Shown here piece by piece: positions 1 through 6,013 of a stretch of 8,710 bases of DNA. Origin of the DNA: Xanthobacteraceae bacterium (GTDB lineage Bacteria; Pseudomonadota; Alphaproteobacteria; Rhizobiales; Xanthobacteraceae); contig JASHXZ010000585.1 in NCBI GenBank assembly GCA_030043285.1, forward strand, positions 1 through 8,710, written 5' to 3'. The stretch's first letter is position 1. Each line of letters begins with the position of its first letter. Made by a program: the position numbers and the translations under genes. Under the pieces are notes generated by a model. It ran no database searches and was not told the DNA's origin. It saw only the letters and a program-made list of their open reading frames with translations.

Positions 1-128
1 TTCGAGACGCAAACTCCGTTCGCATTCCGATGACGTCCATGACCACAATTATCCCACGCCAGAGCGCTGGTGGAAAGCGACGCCGCCACCGTTGCCGATG
101 CTAAGATCAGACCCAACAATTTAAACAT
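1..128 (-). CDS. Small secreted Cys/His/Gly-rich protein, N-terminal part (runs off window)
   Basis: The reading frame opens with ATG at 128-126 on the minus strand and stays open for 42 codons to the window edge, so the C-terminus is missing. A strong ribosome binding site (GGGAGGG) lies about 5 bases upstream. Residues 1-24 look like a Sec signal peptide: a Lys at position 3, a hydrophobic Leu/Ala/Val stretch, then an Ala-Leu-Ala cleavage site before Trp25. The visible mature part, WDNCGHGRHRNANGVCVS, has two cysteines (28 and 40) framing a Gly/His/Arg/Asn segment. This spacing resembles the Cys-Gly-x-Gly-x-His-Arg...Gly-x-Cys-x-x-Asn pattern of short exported proteins common in Bradyrhizobium-type bacteria (the GCG_CRPN class). 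That match is from memory and is tentative. The protein is expected outside the cytoplasm and its function is unknown. It lies 334 bases beyond the last enzyme gene and probably has its own promoter. Confidence 0.7.
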   Translation of the reverse strand, partial: MFKLLGLILASATVAASLSTSALAWDNCGHGRHRNANGVCVS

Positions 129-157
129 GATCACCCTCCCTTTATGCTGTTTATGAC

Positions 158-198
158 GCCATCGGCGCCTTCATACAGGCCATCGGCGCCTTCATACA
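158..198. repeat. Two-copy tandem repeat, 21-bp period
   Basis: A 20-base segment (gccatcggcgccttcataca) occurs at 158-177 and again, identical, at 179-198, giving a 21-base period. It lies 30-70 bases upstream of the minus-strand start codon of the small secreted protein, in what is probably its leader. A unit length divisible by three preserves any reading frame, but no supported gene crosses it. A recent slippage duplication is the simplest explanation. Confidence 0.85.
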
Positions 199-413
199 TA
201 AGTAGCTGGTCCCCCCGTTTAGGTTCAGCGTCGATCTCAGTGTGCGCGCCTTGTGCGAGCCGCAATTCCGCTCCAGCGATTTGCGGTCGCCTCGGCTGAG
301 TGGTTGTTTCGCGGTGCATCAATTGCGGGTGCACAACCAACGCTTCAGGTCAAAAGCCGATATCAATCGCCTGCGCGTCGACGTCCGCTTTAGCCCCAGC
401 ACCTGCCATAAAG

Positions 414-432
414 GCCGGCATTGCGGGCCGGC
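414..432 (-). terminator. Possible weak terminator hairpin after the hydrolase gene
   Basis: The six-base GC arms GCCGGC at 414-419 and 427-432 can pair around a 7-base loop. On the minus strand the hairpin begins about 30 bases after the hydrolase stop codon and is followed by CTTTAT, a poor T-tract. Position and GC arms suit an end-of-operon terminator. The arms are themselves palindromic and the T-tract is weak, so this is tentative. Confidence 0.3.
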
Positions 433-462
433 GCTATCCCGATCGCGGTATGATTTTCGCCT

Positions 463-1323
463 TCATGCTGGATGCGCGGCTAGATGTGCTAGTACGAGCG
501 CAGTGACTTGGTCCGGCGCTTGGTCGGCCGCAAAATGACCTACGCCTGACAGCTCTACGAATTGGTAGGGCGCGGCGACAAATTCGCTGGTTCCCTCCGC
601 CGCCATTCGGCCGACCGTGTCGTCGGCATCACCCCAGATGAATAGCGTCGGCACCCGGATTACGCCAATGGGCGCACGGATCGCACCGCGCGCGCGATAC
701 CAGGTCAGTGCCGCTTCCATTGTCGCGGGGTTGCCAAGAACGCCTAAATACTCCGCGATCGCCGCTTCCGAAACCTTGTTCGCCTTGAGCCGCCCGCGCA
801 GCCAGCGTGCGTCATCGGCAAGAATTCGCGAGGCCGCGTCCGCTTCAAGAAACCACCAATGATGTGACGAGCGGCGCTTCTGCTCGCCGTCCGATGCCGC
901 CAGCGCGCGGTTGAACGCGTTCGGGTGCGGTCGCGAAAGGACGGTGAGAGAAGCAACGTGCTCCGGATAGCGGTCCGCCATGCCCCAGGCGATGCTGCCG
1001 CCCCAATCGTGGCCGACGACATGAAAACGGCCACTCGCGCGGCCACAGCCGGCCGCGACGGACATCGCATCCTTGACGAGGTGATCGAAGCTGTAATTTG
1101 CGGGTTCGCGCGTATCCGGCCGTGCGCCTGCCGAATAGCCGCGCTGGCTTGGTGCTGCGGAGCGATATCCCGCCGCCGCAAGCCCTGGCATCTGCCAACG
1201 CCACATGTGGAACGATTCCGCAAACCCATGCAGGAGCAGCACAAGAGGCCCGTCTTCGGCGCCGCAAATCATCACGTCGAAGGTCAGATCCGGAGACGCC
1301 GTAATCCTCTTGAAAGTGATCAT
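463..1323 (-). CDS. Alpha/beta hydrolase, epoxide-hydrolase-like
   Basis: This is a 286-residue cytoplasmic alpha/beta-hydrolase fold enzyme, the usual length for the epoxide hydrolase/haloalkane dehalogenase group. The oxyanion-hole motif HGFAES is at 32-37. The nucleophile elbow GHDWGG is at 104-109, and Asp106 in place of Ser points to an ester-intermediate mechanism as in epoxide hydrolases and dehalogenases. The acid is probably in FIWGDAD (Asp232 or Asp234) and the catalytic base is His263 in GVGHF. The cap keeps the WYR motif (Tyr209), matching one of the two ring-opening tyrosines of epoxide hydrolases, but the other tyrosine's region reads HHWWFLE (154-160). The usual HGxP proline is Ala35. 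The exact reaction is therefore uncertain: epoxide, C-halogen or another small substrate. It starts at ATG with GGGAG about 11 bases upstream, 97 bases after the monooxygenase stop, and is probably the last gene of the minus-strand operon. Confidence 0.88.
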   Translation of the reverse strand: MITFKRITASPDLTFDVMICGAEDGPLVLLLHGFAESFHMWRWQMPGLAAAGYRSAAPSQRGYSAGARPDTREPANYSFDHLVKDAMSVAAGCGRASGRFHVVGHDWGGSIAWGMADRYPEHVASLTVLSRPHPNAFNRALAASDGEQKRRSSHHWWFLEADAASRILADDARWLRGRLKANKVSEAAIAEYLGVLGNPATMEAALTWYRARGAIRAPIGVIRVPTLFIWGDADDTVGRMAAEGTSEFVAAPYQFVELSGVGHFAADQAPDQVTALVLAHLAAHPA

Positions 1324-1420
1324 TTATGCGGCATCTCCCGACCATCCTGAGCATAGAAGCACTCGATCCCGGTGGTTAATGGGGCAAAGGTATAACCGCA
1401 CTGTCAAGAGCGGCGTACCC

Positions 1421-2734
1421 TTAAGGCGCGCGAGCGAATCTGTTCGGCGGCTTGGGCAAGCCGAGGTGGTCGCGCAACATCGTCCCTTGATAGTCTTTCC
1501 GGAACAGATCGCGCCTCTGCAATTCCGGAATGACGAGGTCGATGACGTCGTCGAAAGCTTCGGGGAAATGTGCAGGGAGCAGCATGAACCCGTCCACCGC
1601 GCCGTCTTTGAACCATTTCTCCATGAAGTCGGCAATCGTGGAGGGGCTGCCGCAGGCCACGGGATAGCCCCTCGCCACCGCGATCTCATTGTAGATATCG
1701 CGCAGCCTCAAACCCAATCGCTTGGCCTTTGAAGAGGCGACCTTGTTGTAACTGTGGATCAGGTTAGAGAGTGGCAAGTCGGGAACCGGGCCGTCCAGTG
1801 GATACTTTGACATGTCGTGGCCAAAGCGGCGCGACATGGTCCTCATCGCGCTCGTTGGATCGACATACTCCATAAGCTGGGCAAGCTTCGCGCGCGCCTC
1901 CTCATCGGTGCGTCCGACGACAGTCACCAGCCCCGGCATGATGTTGCAGTGTTCCGGACGACGGCCGAAGGCGCGAACCTGCTTCTTCACGTCGTCGTAG
2001 TATTTGCGGCACTCATCCTTGTCGAGCTGGACAGCGAATACGACTTCCGCATAGCGCGCAGCGAGCTGTTGCCCGCTAGCAGAAGCACCGGCCTGCACGA
2101 TGACCGGATGGCCCTGCGGCGCCCGTGTCAGATTAAGCGGACCCTTGACCGAGAAATATTTTCCCTTGTGGTCAAGCACATGGACCTTGCTGCCGTCGTA
2201 ATACTGGCCGGTTTGCTTGTTCAGGATACGGGCGCCGTCTTCCCAGGTGTCCCACAAGCCGCGCACGACCTCGACAAATTCGGTGGCGATCTCGTAGCGA
2301 AGATCGTGCGCCGGTAAGTCCTCGCGCCCGTAATTCTCGGCCGCCTCGACCAACGTCGTAGTGACAACATTCCAACCGGCACGCCCGCCGCTAAGATGAT
2401 CAAGCGAACTGAATTGCCGGGCAATGTTATAAGGCTCCGAAAAGCTCGAAGACGCCGTCCCTACGAGGCCGATGTGAGATGTGACACTAGCAAGCGCTGA
2501 GAGAAGCGTCGTCGGCTCGAAGCGCAGCATCTGGCCGGGGTGCCCCTCGAACAGGAAGGCGAGACTGTCACCAACGAAAATGAAATCGAGCTTGCCACGC
2601 TCGGCAGAGGCCGCGATGGTTTTAAACGCCTCGAAATCCTCGCCGCTTGTCGTGGCGCCGGGATGGCGCCAGCCGGCGATGTGGTTCCCCGTTCCGACTG
2701 CATAGACGCCGAGATGCATCTGCCGGTGAACCAT
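1421..2734 (-). CDS. NtaA/SnaA/DszA-family flavin-dependent monooxygenase (LLM class)
   Basis: The 437-residue protein matches the length and landmarks of the nitrilotriacetate monooxygenase component A/DszA/SnaA branch of bacterial luciferase-like (TIM-barrel) enzymes. The N-terminus has MHLGVY...GNHIAGWRHP (6-25), then KLDFIFVGDSL (48-58), and the diagnostic stretch from FSEPYNIARQF (98-108) through GGRAGWNVVTT (116-126), which lines the flavin pocket. Family members use reduced FMN and O2 to oxidise N-, S- or C-containing organic compounds and depend on a separate NAD(P)H:flavin reductase. No such reductase is in the window. The start is ATG with AGGGATGGG just upstream; an internal ATG at residue 6 is possible but less likely. 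The gene sits downstream of the importer and the amidohydrolase remnant, so it probably starts breakdown of the imported compound. The true substrate cannot be told from the sequence. Confidence 0.93.
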   Translation of the reverse strand: MVHRQMHLGVYAVGTGNHIAGWRHPGATTSGEDFEAFKTIAASAERGKLDFIFVGDSLAFLFEGHPGQMLRFEPTTLLSALASVTSHIGLVGTASSSFSEPYNIARQFSSLDHLSGGRAGWNVVTTTLVEAAENYGREDLPAHDLRYEIATEFVEVVRGLWDTWEDGARILNKQTGQYYDGSKVHVLDHKGKYFSVKGPLNLTRAPQGHPVIVQAGASASGQQLAARYAEVVFAVQLDKDECRKYYDDVKKQVRAFGRRPEHCNIMPGLVTVVGRTDEEARAKLAQLMEYVDPTSAMRTMSRRFGHDMSKYPLDGPVPDLPLSNLIHSYNKVASSKAKRLGLRLRDIYNEIAVARGYPVACGSPSTIADFMEKWFKDGAVDGFMLLPAHFPEAFDDVIDLVIPELQRRDLFRKDYQGTMLRDHLGLPKPPNRFARAP

Positions 2735-2757
2735 ATGTGCCCATCCCTAACCGAAAG

Positions 2758-2773
2758 TCCAATTGAAATTGGA
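2758..2773. repeat. Short inverted repeat upstream of the monooxygenase gene
   Basis: TCCAATTGAAATTGGA has seven-base arms that match as perfect inverted repeats around a 2-base centre. It lies in the 65 bases between the broken end of the amidohydrolase frame and the monooxygenase start. It could be a small hairpin in the operon mRNA, a protein site, or a by-product of whatever deletion removed the amidohydrolase end. No T-tract follows on either strand, so it is not a convincing terminator. Confidence 0.4.
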
Positions 2774-2799
2774 GCGACCCGACAACGTTTGAGGGCGAA

Positions 2800-3183
2800 T
2801 CAACGTGGCGCTTTCACCTTAAGCGTATCCAGTGAATACTCCGCCTCGCGCACTGCAGCTTCAACGTCGGGCAGCGGCAGGATGGCAAACGCGCCGAAAC
2901 GATCCGCATGGTCCGAGACCATCTTGGCGACGTCCTCATTGCACTCGCGCGCCAGACGGGCGGCAAATTGGCGATCTCCAAAATACACCCCAGGAGATGC
3001 AATTGAATTGATCGCAGCCGCGATGCCTGTTTTGTCCATCAATTCAAGTTGAGAGGAAACACTCCAGTCGGCCCAAGGGTTCTCGCCGCTGCCATGAATG
3101 CCGGCGATTTCAAGAGCACGTTTGTAAAACTCCGGTATCGGATGCTGGTGGGTGTCTATGAGTGGACCGTGAGTCACGTACAC
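2800..3183 (-). pseudogene. Truncated amidohydrolase (amidohydrolase-2/ACMSD-like), N-terminal third only
   Basis: The frame encodes 127 residues that resemble only the N-terminal part of the amidohydrolase-2 family (2-amino-3-carboxymuconate semialdehyde decarboxylase and 6-methylsalicylate decarboxylase type), whose members usually have about 300-340 residues. The first metal-binding motif is present as DTHQH at 10-14 (His12, His14), followed by family-typical segments ASPGVYFGDRQFAARLA and DRFGAFAILPLPDVEAAVREA. The frame ends after DTLKVKAPR, where full-length relatives continue into the barrel carrying the remaining metal ligands and catalytic Asp. Only 65 bases separate this stop from the next gene, so a frameshift cannot hide the rest; about 200 codons are missing. 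The start is GTG at 3183-3181 with GGAAAGGAAGG just upstream. It is probably inactive. A functional short protein cannot be fully excluded because the rest of the frame is intact. Confidence 0.8.
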
Positions 3184-3222
3184 GCCTTCCTTTCCGGTGT
3201 GATTTGCAAGGTGAAGGATAAA

Positions 3223-3987
3223 TCAATGCTGGCTAGCACGTTCCCATGGCATCATCAGCCACTCGACGAGCGCGATTGCTGCAAACAATAGAATTCCGAG
3301 CGCGCTCAGCCAGACCAAGGCCGCCCACGCTAGCGGCCCATCGAGCTGCGAATTTGCCGCCAGGACGAGATTGCCGAGCCCTGCCATCGAACCGACAAAT
3401 TCACCGATGACCGCGCCTATCACCGCAAGCGTTATGGCCACTTTCGATCCGGCGAATATGAACGGCAGCGCCGCCGGCATCTGAACCTTGAAGAACACTT
3501 GGCGGCGCGATGCACACAGGGCGTGGGCAAGCTCCAACAAACCTGGCGGTGTCGCCTGCAGCCCGGCAGCCGTATCCACCACGATTGGGAAGAACGCCAC
3601 CAAGAAGGCCAATGCCAGCTTCGAGCTTATGCCTAGACCGAACCACACCAAAATAATAGGCGCGATCGCAACTTTCGGAATCGACTGAGTTGCGACCAGG
3701 ATCGGATAGAGCACGAGATTGAAGAGGCGCGAATTGGCGACCAATACCGCCAGCGGAACGCCGATCAGCAGCGCCAAGGCAAAGCCTAGAACCGTTTCGA
3801 TGAAAGTCGGCCAGGTCTGCTGCAGCAGCAGGTCGTGACGCTTGATGGAAACGGAGCCGATTTCCATGGGGCTCGGCAACACCAACGGGCTGATGCCGGA
3901 CAGCCAGGTGTAGAGTTGCCACAGTGCCAGGATGACGACGATGCCAACCAGGGGATAAAGCGAGCGTGTAAGGTTTTGCGGGGTCAT
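3223..3987 (-). CDS. ABC transporter permease, SsuC/TauC-like
   Basis: This 254-residue inner-membrane protein belongs to the binding-protein-dependent permease group, with length and layout typical of SsuC/TauC. About six hydrophobic segments are visible, the first at roughly 10-30, others around 62-84, 92-115, 124-143 and 178-200, and the last at the C-terminus. The stretch QSIPKVAIAPIILVWFGLG (101-119) is characteristic of the family. The cytoplasmic loop that docks on the ATPase is ELAHALCASRR...MPAALP (152-175). Its usual invariant glycine (EAA-x3-G) is Cys158 here. The start ATG overlaps the ATPase stop as ATGA, so translation is coupled. It should pair as a homodimer with the neighbouring ATPase and receive substrate from the binding protein. 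Substrates of the family include sulfonates, taurine, nitrate, pyrimidine precursors and aromatic acids; which applies here is unknown. Confidence 0.93.
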   Translation of the reverse strand: MTPQNLTRSLYPLVGIVVILALWQLYTWLSGISPLVLPSPMEIGSVSIKRHDLLLQQTWPTFIETVLGFALALLIGVPLAVLVANSRLFNLVLYPILVATQSIPKVAIAPIILVWFGLGISSKLALAFLVAFFPIVVDTAAGLQATPPGLLELAHALCASRRQVFFKVQMPAALPFIFAGSKVAITLAVIGAVIGEFVGSMAGLGNLVLAANSQLDGPLAWAALVWLSALGILLFAAIALVEWLMMPWERASQH

Positions 3988-4829
3988 CGTGTGATCCCAA
4001 GCGCCCGGCTGGCTCGATGCTCAAGCTCGGTGAATTCGGGCGCATATCGCGCTTCCGGCCGCCTTGGGTACGGTAGATCGACCGCAATAACGTCGGCTAT
4101 CCTGGCGGGACGCGGACTGAATACAGCGACCCTGTCGGAAAGATAAACCGCCTCGCTGATGCTGTGCGTGACGAGCATCAGCGTGGCCCCGGTTTTAGCA
4201 CGGATATCCAGGAGCAGGTCCTGCATCTCCATCCGCGTCAGTTCGTCAAGCGCACCGAACGGCTCGTCCATCAGGAGCAATTTGGGCTGATGAACGAGCG
4301 CCCGGCACAGAGCGACGCGTTGCTGCATGCCGCCGGAAAGCTGTGCAGGATAAGAATGCTCGAAGCCCGAGAGGCCGACCAGCGACAAAAGCTCGGCCGC
4401 GCGCTGGACTGCTCTGCCGTCGGCGTCGCCTTGTATCTCGACCGGGAAGAGCACATTCTTGAGCACTGTGCGCCAGGGCATCAAATTTGGTTGCTGAAAG
4501 ACCATGCCGAAGTCGGGCTGCGGACGCTCAACCTCGGCGCCATTGATCTCGACAATCCCGCTGGTTTTTGGAATGAGCCCCGCGGCAATGCGAAGAAAAG
4601 TTGTCTTGCCGCAGCCGCTGGGTCCCAATAGGCTGATAAGTTGCCCGGATTGAAGATCGAACGTGACCGTTTCGATGGCGGTCAGCGGCGTCTGACCCGG
4701 ACGCTTGAACGCCTTATGCACGTTTTCGAAGCGACCGAACGCGCGCCGCGGCGAATCTGCCGGCGAAACGATCGTCGCCCCGCCAAGCCTCGGCTGCTCA
4801 GGCCCTCGCGGAGCGGTCGAATCGATCAC
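3984..4829 (-). CDS. ABC transporter ATP-binding protein, SsuB/TauB-like
   Basis: The 281-residue cytoplasmic ATPase energises the importer. All core motifs are intact: Walker A GPSGCGKTT (69-77), Q-loop VFQQPNLMPW (110-119), signature LSGGM (164-168), Walker B LLLMDE (184-189), D-loop GALD (192-195) and H-loop His222 in LVTHS. The sequence is closest to nitrate/sulfonate/taurine/pyrimidine-precursor importers. The start is GTG at 4829-4827, which overlaps the TGA stop of the binding-protein gene (GTGA). No clear separate ribosome binding site is seen, so translation probably relies on coupling. With this start the protein carries about 30 residues of polar extension before the ABC domain (FGRFENVHKAF). 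This is slightly longer than usual, and a later start inside that extension is possible. Confidence 0.94.
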   Translation of the reverse strand: MIDSTAPRGPEQPRLGGATIVSPADSPRRAFGRFENVHKAFKRPGQTPLTAIETVTFDLQSGQLISLLGPSGCGKTTFLRIAAGLIPKTSGIVEINGAEVERPQPDFGMVFQQPNLMPWRTVLKNVLFPVEIQGDADGRAVQRAAELLSLVGLSGFEHSYPAQLSGGMQQRVALCRALVHQPKLLLMDEPFGALDELTRMEMQDLLLDIRAKTGATLMLVTHSISEAVYLSDRVAVFSPRPARIADVIAVDLPYPRRPEARYAPEFTELEHRASRALGITR

Positions 4830-5860
4830 GGCTTGATCGGCGGATTGGGTAAGAACCCTGTCGCGTACATGTCAGCAGGCGCCGGGGGAGTGCCAGTGAC
4901 CCCGATGTACTTCGTAACGAAGTCCACGTTGGATTTGATCTGATCGGGGTCGAACCATCCAAGACCATGCTGCTGCGTGCCGGGTGTGACCACAAGATCG
5001 CGTACGATCTTAAGCTCTGCGCCGATCACCGCGGGCTTGAGGCTTGGAACAAATTGCAGCTCATCCTGCGCCGCCTTTTCGGGATGGTCGAACGCAAACT
5101 TCCAGCCCTTGAGCGCTGCGCGTACGAAACCGCGGACCGCTTGCGGATGTTGGGACAGATACTCTTCGGTAACGCCGATTCCGTTTGAATAAAGTCGCAG
5201 CCCATCATTGGCGGGAATGAACGTCTGAAGCTTTTCCTGGACGCCCTCGGCTGCCTGCTCGAGGCCCGGCCTGCCCATGATGAAGGTTTCGATTGAGGGA
5301 ACCTTCTTGGTGATTAGAGCGCCGGGGCGCGCCGGAGGAGCGATGTCGGTGACATGAAGCTTATTGGGGTCCAAACCCTTTCCGACCATGAAACCCTGGA
5401 GGATCTTCGGAGTAAAACTGCCCGAACCGCTGGCAAGCGTGAGACCTTCGAGCTGCTTTGGCGCCGTAACGTTCGCGCCGCTTTGCAGGCTGAACACGGC
5501 AATCGGCTGCTTCTGGTAGATGATGGAGACCATCTTTAGCTTGGCCCCGGTTGAACGAGCAATGGCGACTTCAGGAACTCCCATAAAACCGAGATTTGCC
5601 GTTCCGGAAACGACATTTTGAATGACCTGCGCGCCGCCCTGGGACGGAATAATGCTGACGTCAAGGCCTTCTTGTTTGAAGAAGCCCTCTGCGATGGCGG
5701 CGTACCACGGCGCGTGTCGGCCGAGCGGAATAAAGTCGAGTGAAAACACGACTTTGGTCAGCGTTTGCGGCGTGCCTTGCGCCGCCGCCGCGTCAGGTCG
5801 CATCACGGCGACCGAAACGACCGCAAACGCTGCGGCGATTGCGCCTGAAAAAATACGCAT
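4826..5860 (-). CDS. ABC transporter substrate-binding protein, NMT1/THI5/SsuA-like, periplasmic
   Basis: The protein has 344 residues from ATG at 5860-5858, chosen because GGGAGAG lies immediately upstream and a clean signal peptide begins there. An in-frame start 22 codons earlier (5926) would add a His/Arg-rich stretch before the signal and run into the control-region palindrome. Residues 1-28 form a Sec signal (MRIFSG, a hydrophobic Ala/Val core, then DAAAAQ), with likely cleavage after the Ala run. The mature part carries family hallmarks: FSLDFIPLGRHAPWYAAIAEGFFKQEGLDV, then GGAQVIQNVVSGTANLGF and a late FDHPEKAAQ helix. Relatives bind sulfonates, thiamine-pyrimidine precursors, riboflavin or aromatic acids in the periplasm. 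The ligand here is unknown, but the downstream monooxygenase suggests an oxidisable organic compound. It is the first gene of the minus-strand operon. Confidence 0.92.
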   Translation of the reverse strand: MRIFSGAIAAAFAVVSVAVMRPDAAAAQGTPQTLTKVVFSLDFIPLGRHAPWYAAIAEGFFKQEGLDVSIIPSQGGAQVIQNVVSGTANLGFMGVPEVAIARSTGAKLKMVSIIYQKQPIAVFSLQSGANVTAPKQLEGLTLASGSGSFTPKILQGFMVGKGLDPNKLHVTDIAPPARPGALITKKVPSIETFIMGRPGLEQAAEGVQEKLQTFIPANDGLRLYSNGIGVTEEYLSQHPQAVRGFVRAALKGWKFAFDHPEKAAQDELQFVPSLKPAVIGAELKIVRDLVVTPGTQQHGLGWFDPDQIKSNVDFVTKYIGVTGTPPAPADMYATGFLPNPPIKP

Positions 5861-5922
5861 GCTCTCTCTCCCGCGATGTGGCCGCCTTTCGTGATGATCG
5901 TGCCACCAACCGTTTCGTGCAG

Positions 5923-5948
5923 TCAATAGATTTTCGAAAATCTGTTGA
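5923..5948. promoter_or_regulatory. Strong palindrome, candidate operator for the GntR-FCD regulator
   Basis: The core AGATTTTCGAAAATCT at 5928-5943 is a perfect 16-base palindrome. It extends outward as TCAA and TTGA arms with a single mismatched pair, so 12 of 13 base pairs are symmetric over 26 bases, centred between 5935 and 5936. It lies in the 153-bp region between the divergent operons, 75 bases upstream of the binding-protein start and 65 bases upstream of the regulator start. GntR-family dimers bind such palindromes, so this is the best candidate operator. Binding is inferred, not seen. Confidence 0.65.
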
Positions 5949-5955
5949 TTGTCGA

Positions 5956-5961
5956 ATTATA
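5956..5961 (-). promoter_or_regulatory. Possible -10 box for the minus-strand transporter operon
   Basis: The minus strand reads TATAAT, an exact match to the sigma-70 -10 consensus, about 95 bases upstream of the binding-protein start codon. No good -35 hexamer is found at 16-18 bases (GCAACG or GGCAAC there), so any promoter would be weak or activator-dependent. The box lies between and partly overlaps the two dyads, a position where a bound regulator would block or affect RNA polymerase. Confidence 0.3.
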
Positions 5962-5978
5962 GTCGTATATGCGATTAT
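5959..5978. promoter_or_regulatory. Second, imperfect dyad in the divergent control region
   Basis: The 20 bases at 5959-5978 (half sites ATAGTCGTAT and ATGCGATTAT) form an inverted repeat with 8 of 10 pairs matching, centred between 5968 and 5969. The centre TCGTATATGCGA resembles the TATA-centred operators known for several FCD-type GntR regulators. Its centre is 33 bases from that of the first palindrome, about three helical turns, so two dimers could sit on one face of the DNA. It is a candidate second operator and less certain than the first. Confidence 0.4.
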
Positions 5979-6013
5979 CGTTGCCGTTGCGCCATTCCAA
6001 ATCGGGAGCACGA

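Larger units (their letters stand above)
129..462. other. Gene-free stretch between secreted protein and hydrolase
   Basis: No gene is supported in these 334 bases. A minus-strand frame from a TTG at 340 down to 131 gives 69 residues, but it has no recognisable domain, a poor start and an internal 7-residue duplication (YEGADGL/YEGADGV) that simply mirrors the DNA repeat at 158-198. Plus-strand frames here give Arg/Cys-rich, low-credibility peptides. The stretch contains that tandem repeat, a GC hairpin near 414-432, and next to the secreted-protein gene its ribosome binding site. It may be an old gene remnant or a leader region, and nothing decides between these. Confidence 0.5.

Noticed and set aside
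131..340. Minus-strand frame of 69 residues ending two bases before the secreted-protein start
   Set aside because: It has a TTG start with no ribosome site, no recognisable domain, and its last codons are simply the ribosome binding site of the next gene. The internal 7-residue repeat is explained by the DNA duplication.
1384..1407. TTGACA and TTATAC on the minus strand between the monooxygenase and the hydrolase
   Set aside because: Only 6 bases separate the two hexamers, and no good -10 sequence lies 16-18 bases after the TTGACA, so it is not supported as a promoter for the hydrolase.
5861..5926. 22-codon N-terminal extension of the binding protein
   Set aside because: It places a His/Arg-rich stretch before a good signal peptide, and a strong ribosome site directly precedes the ATG at 5860.
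5969..6013. Earlier start for the GntR regulator
   Set aside because: The ATG at 5969 lies inside a dyad and has no ribosome site, while the start at 6014 has CGGGAG at good spacing and gives a normal N-terminus.
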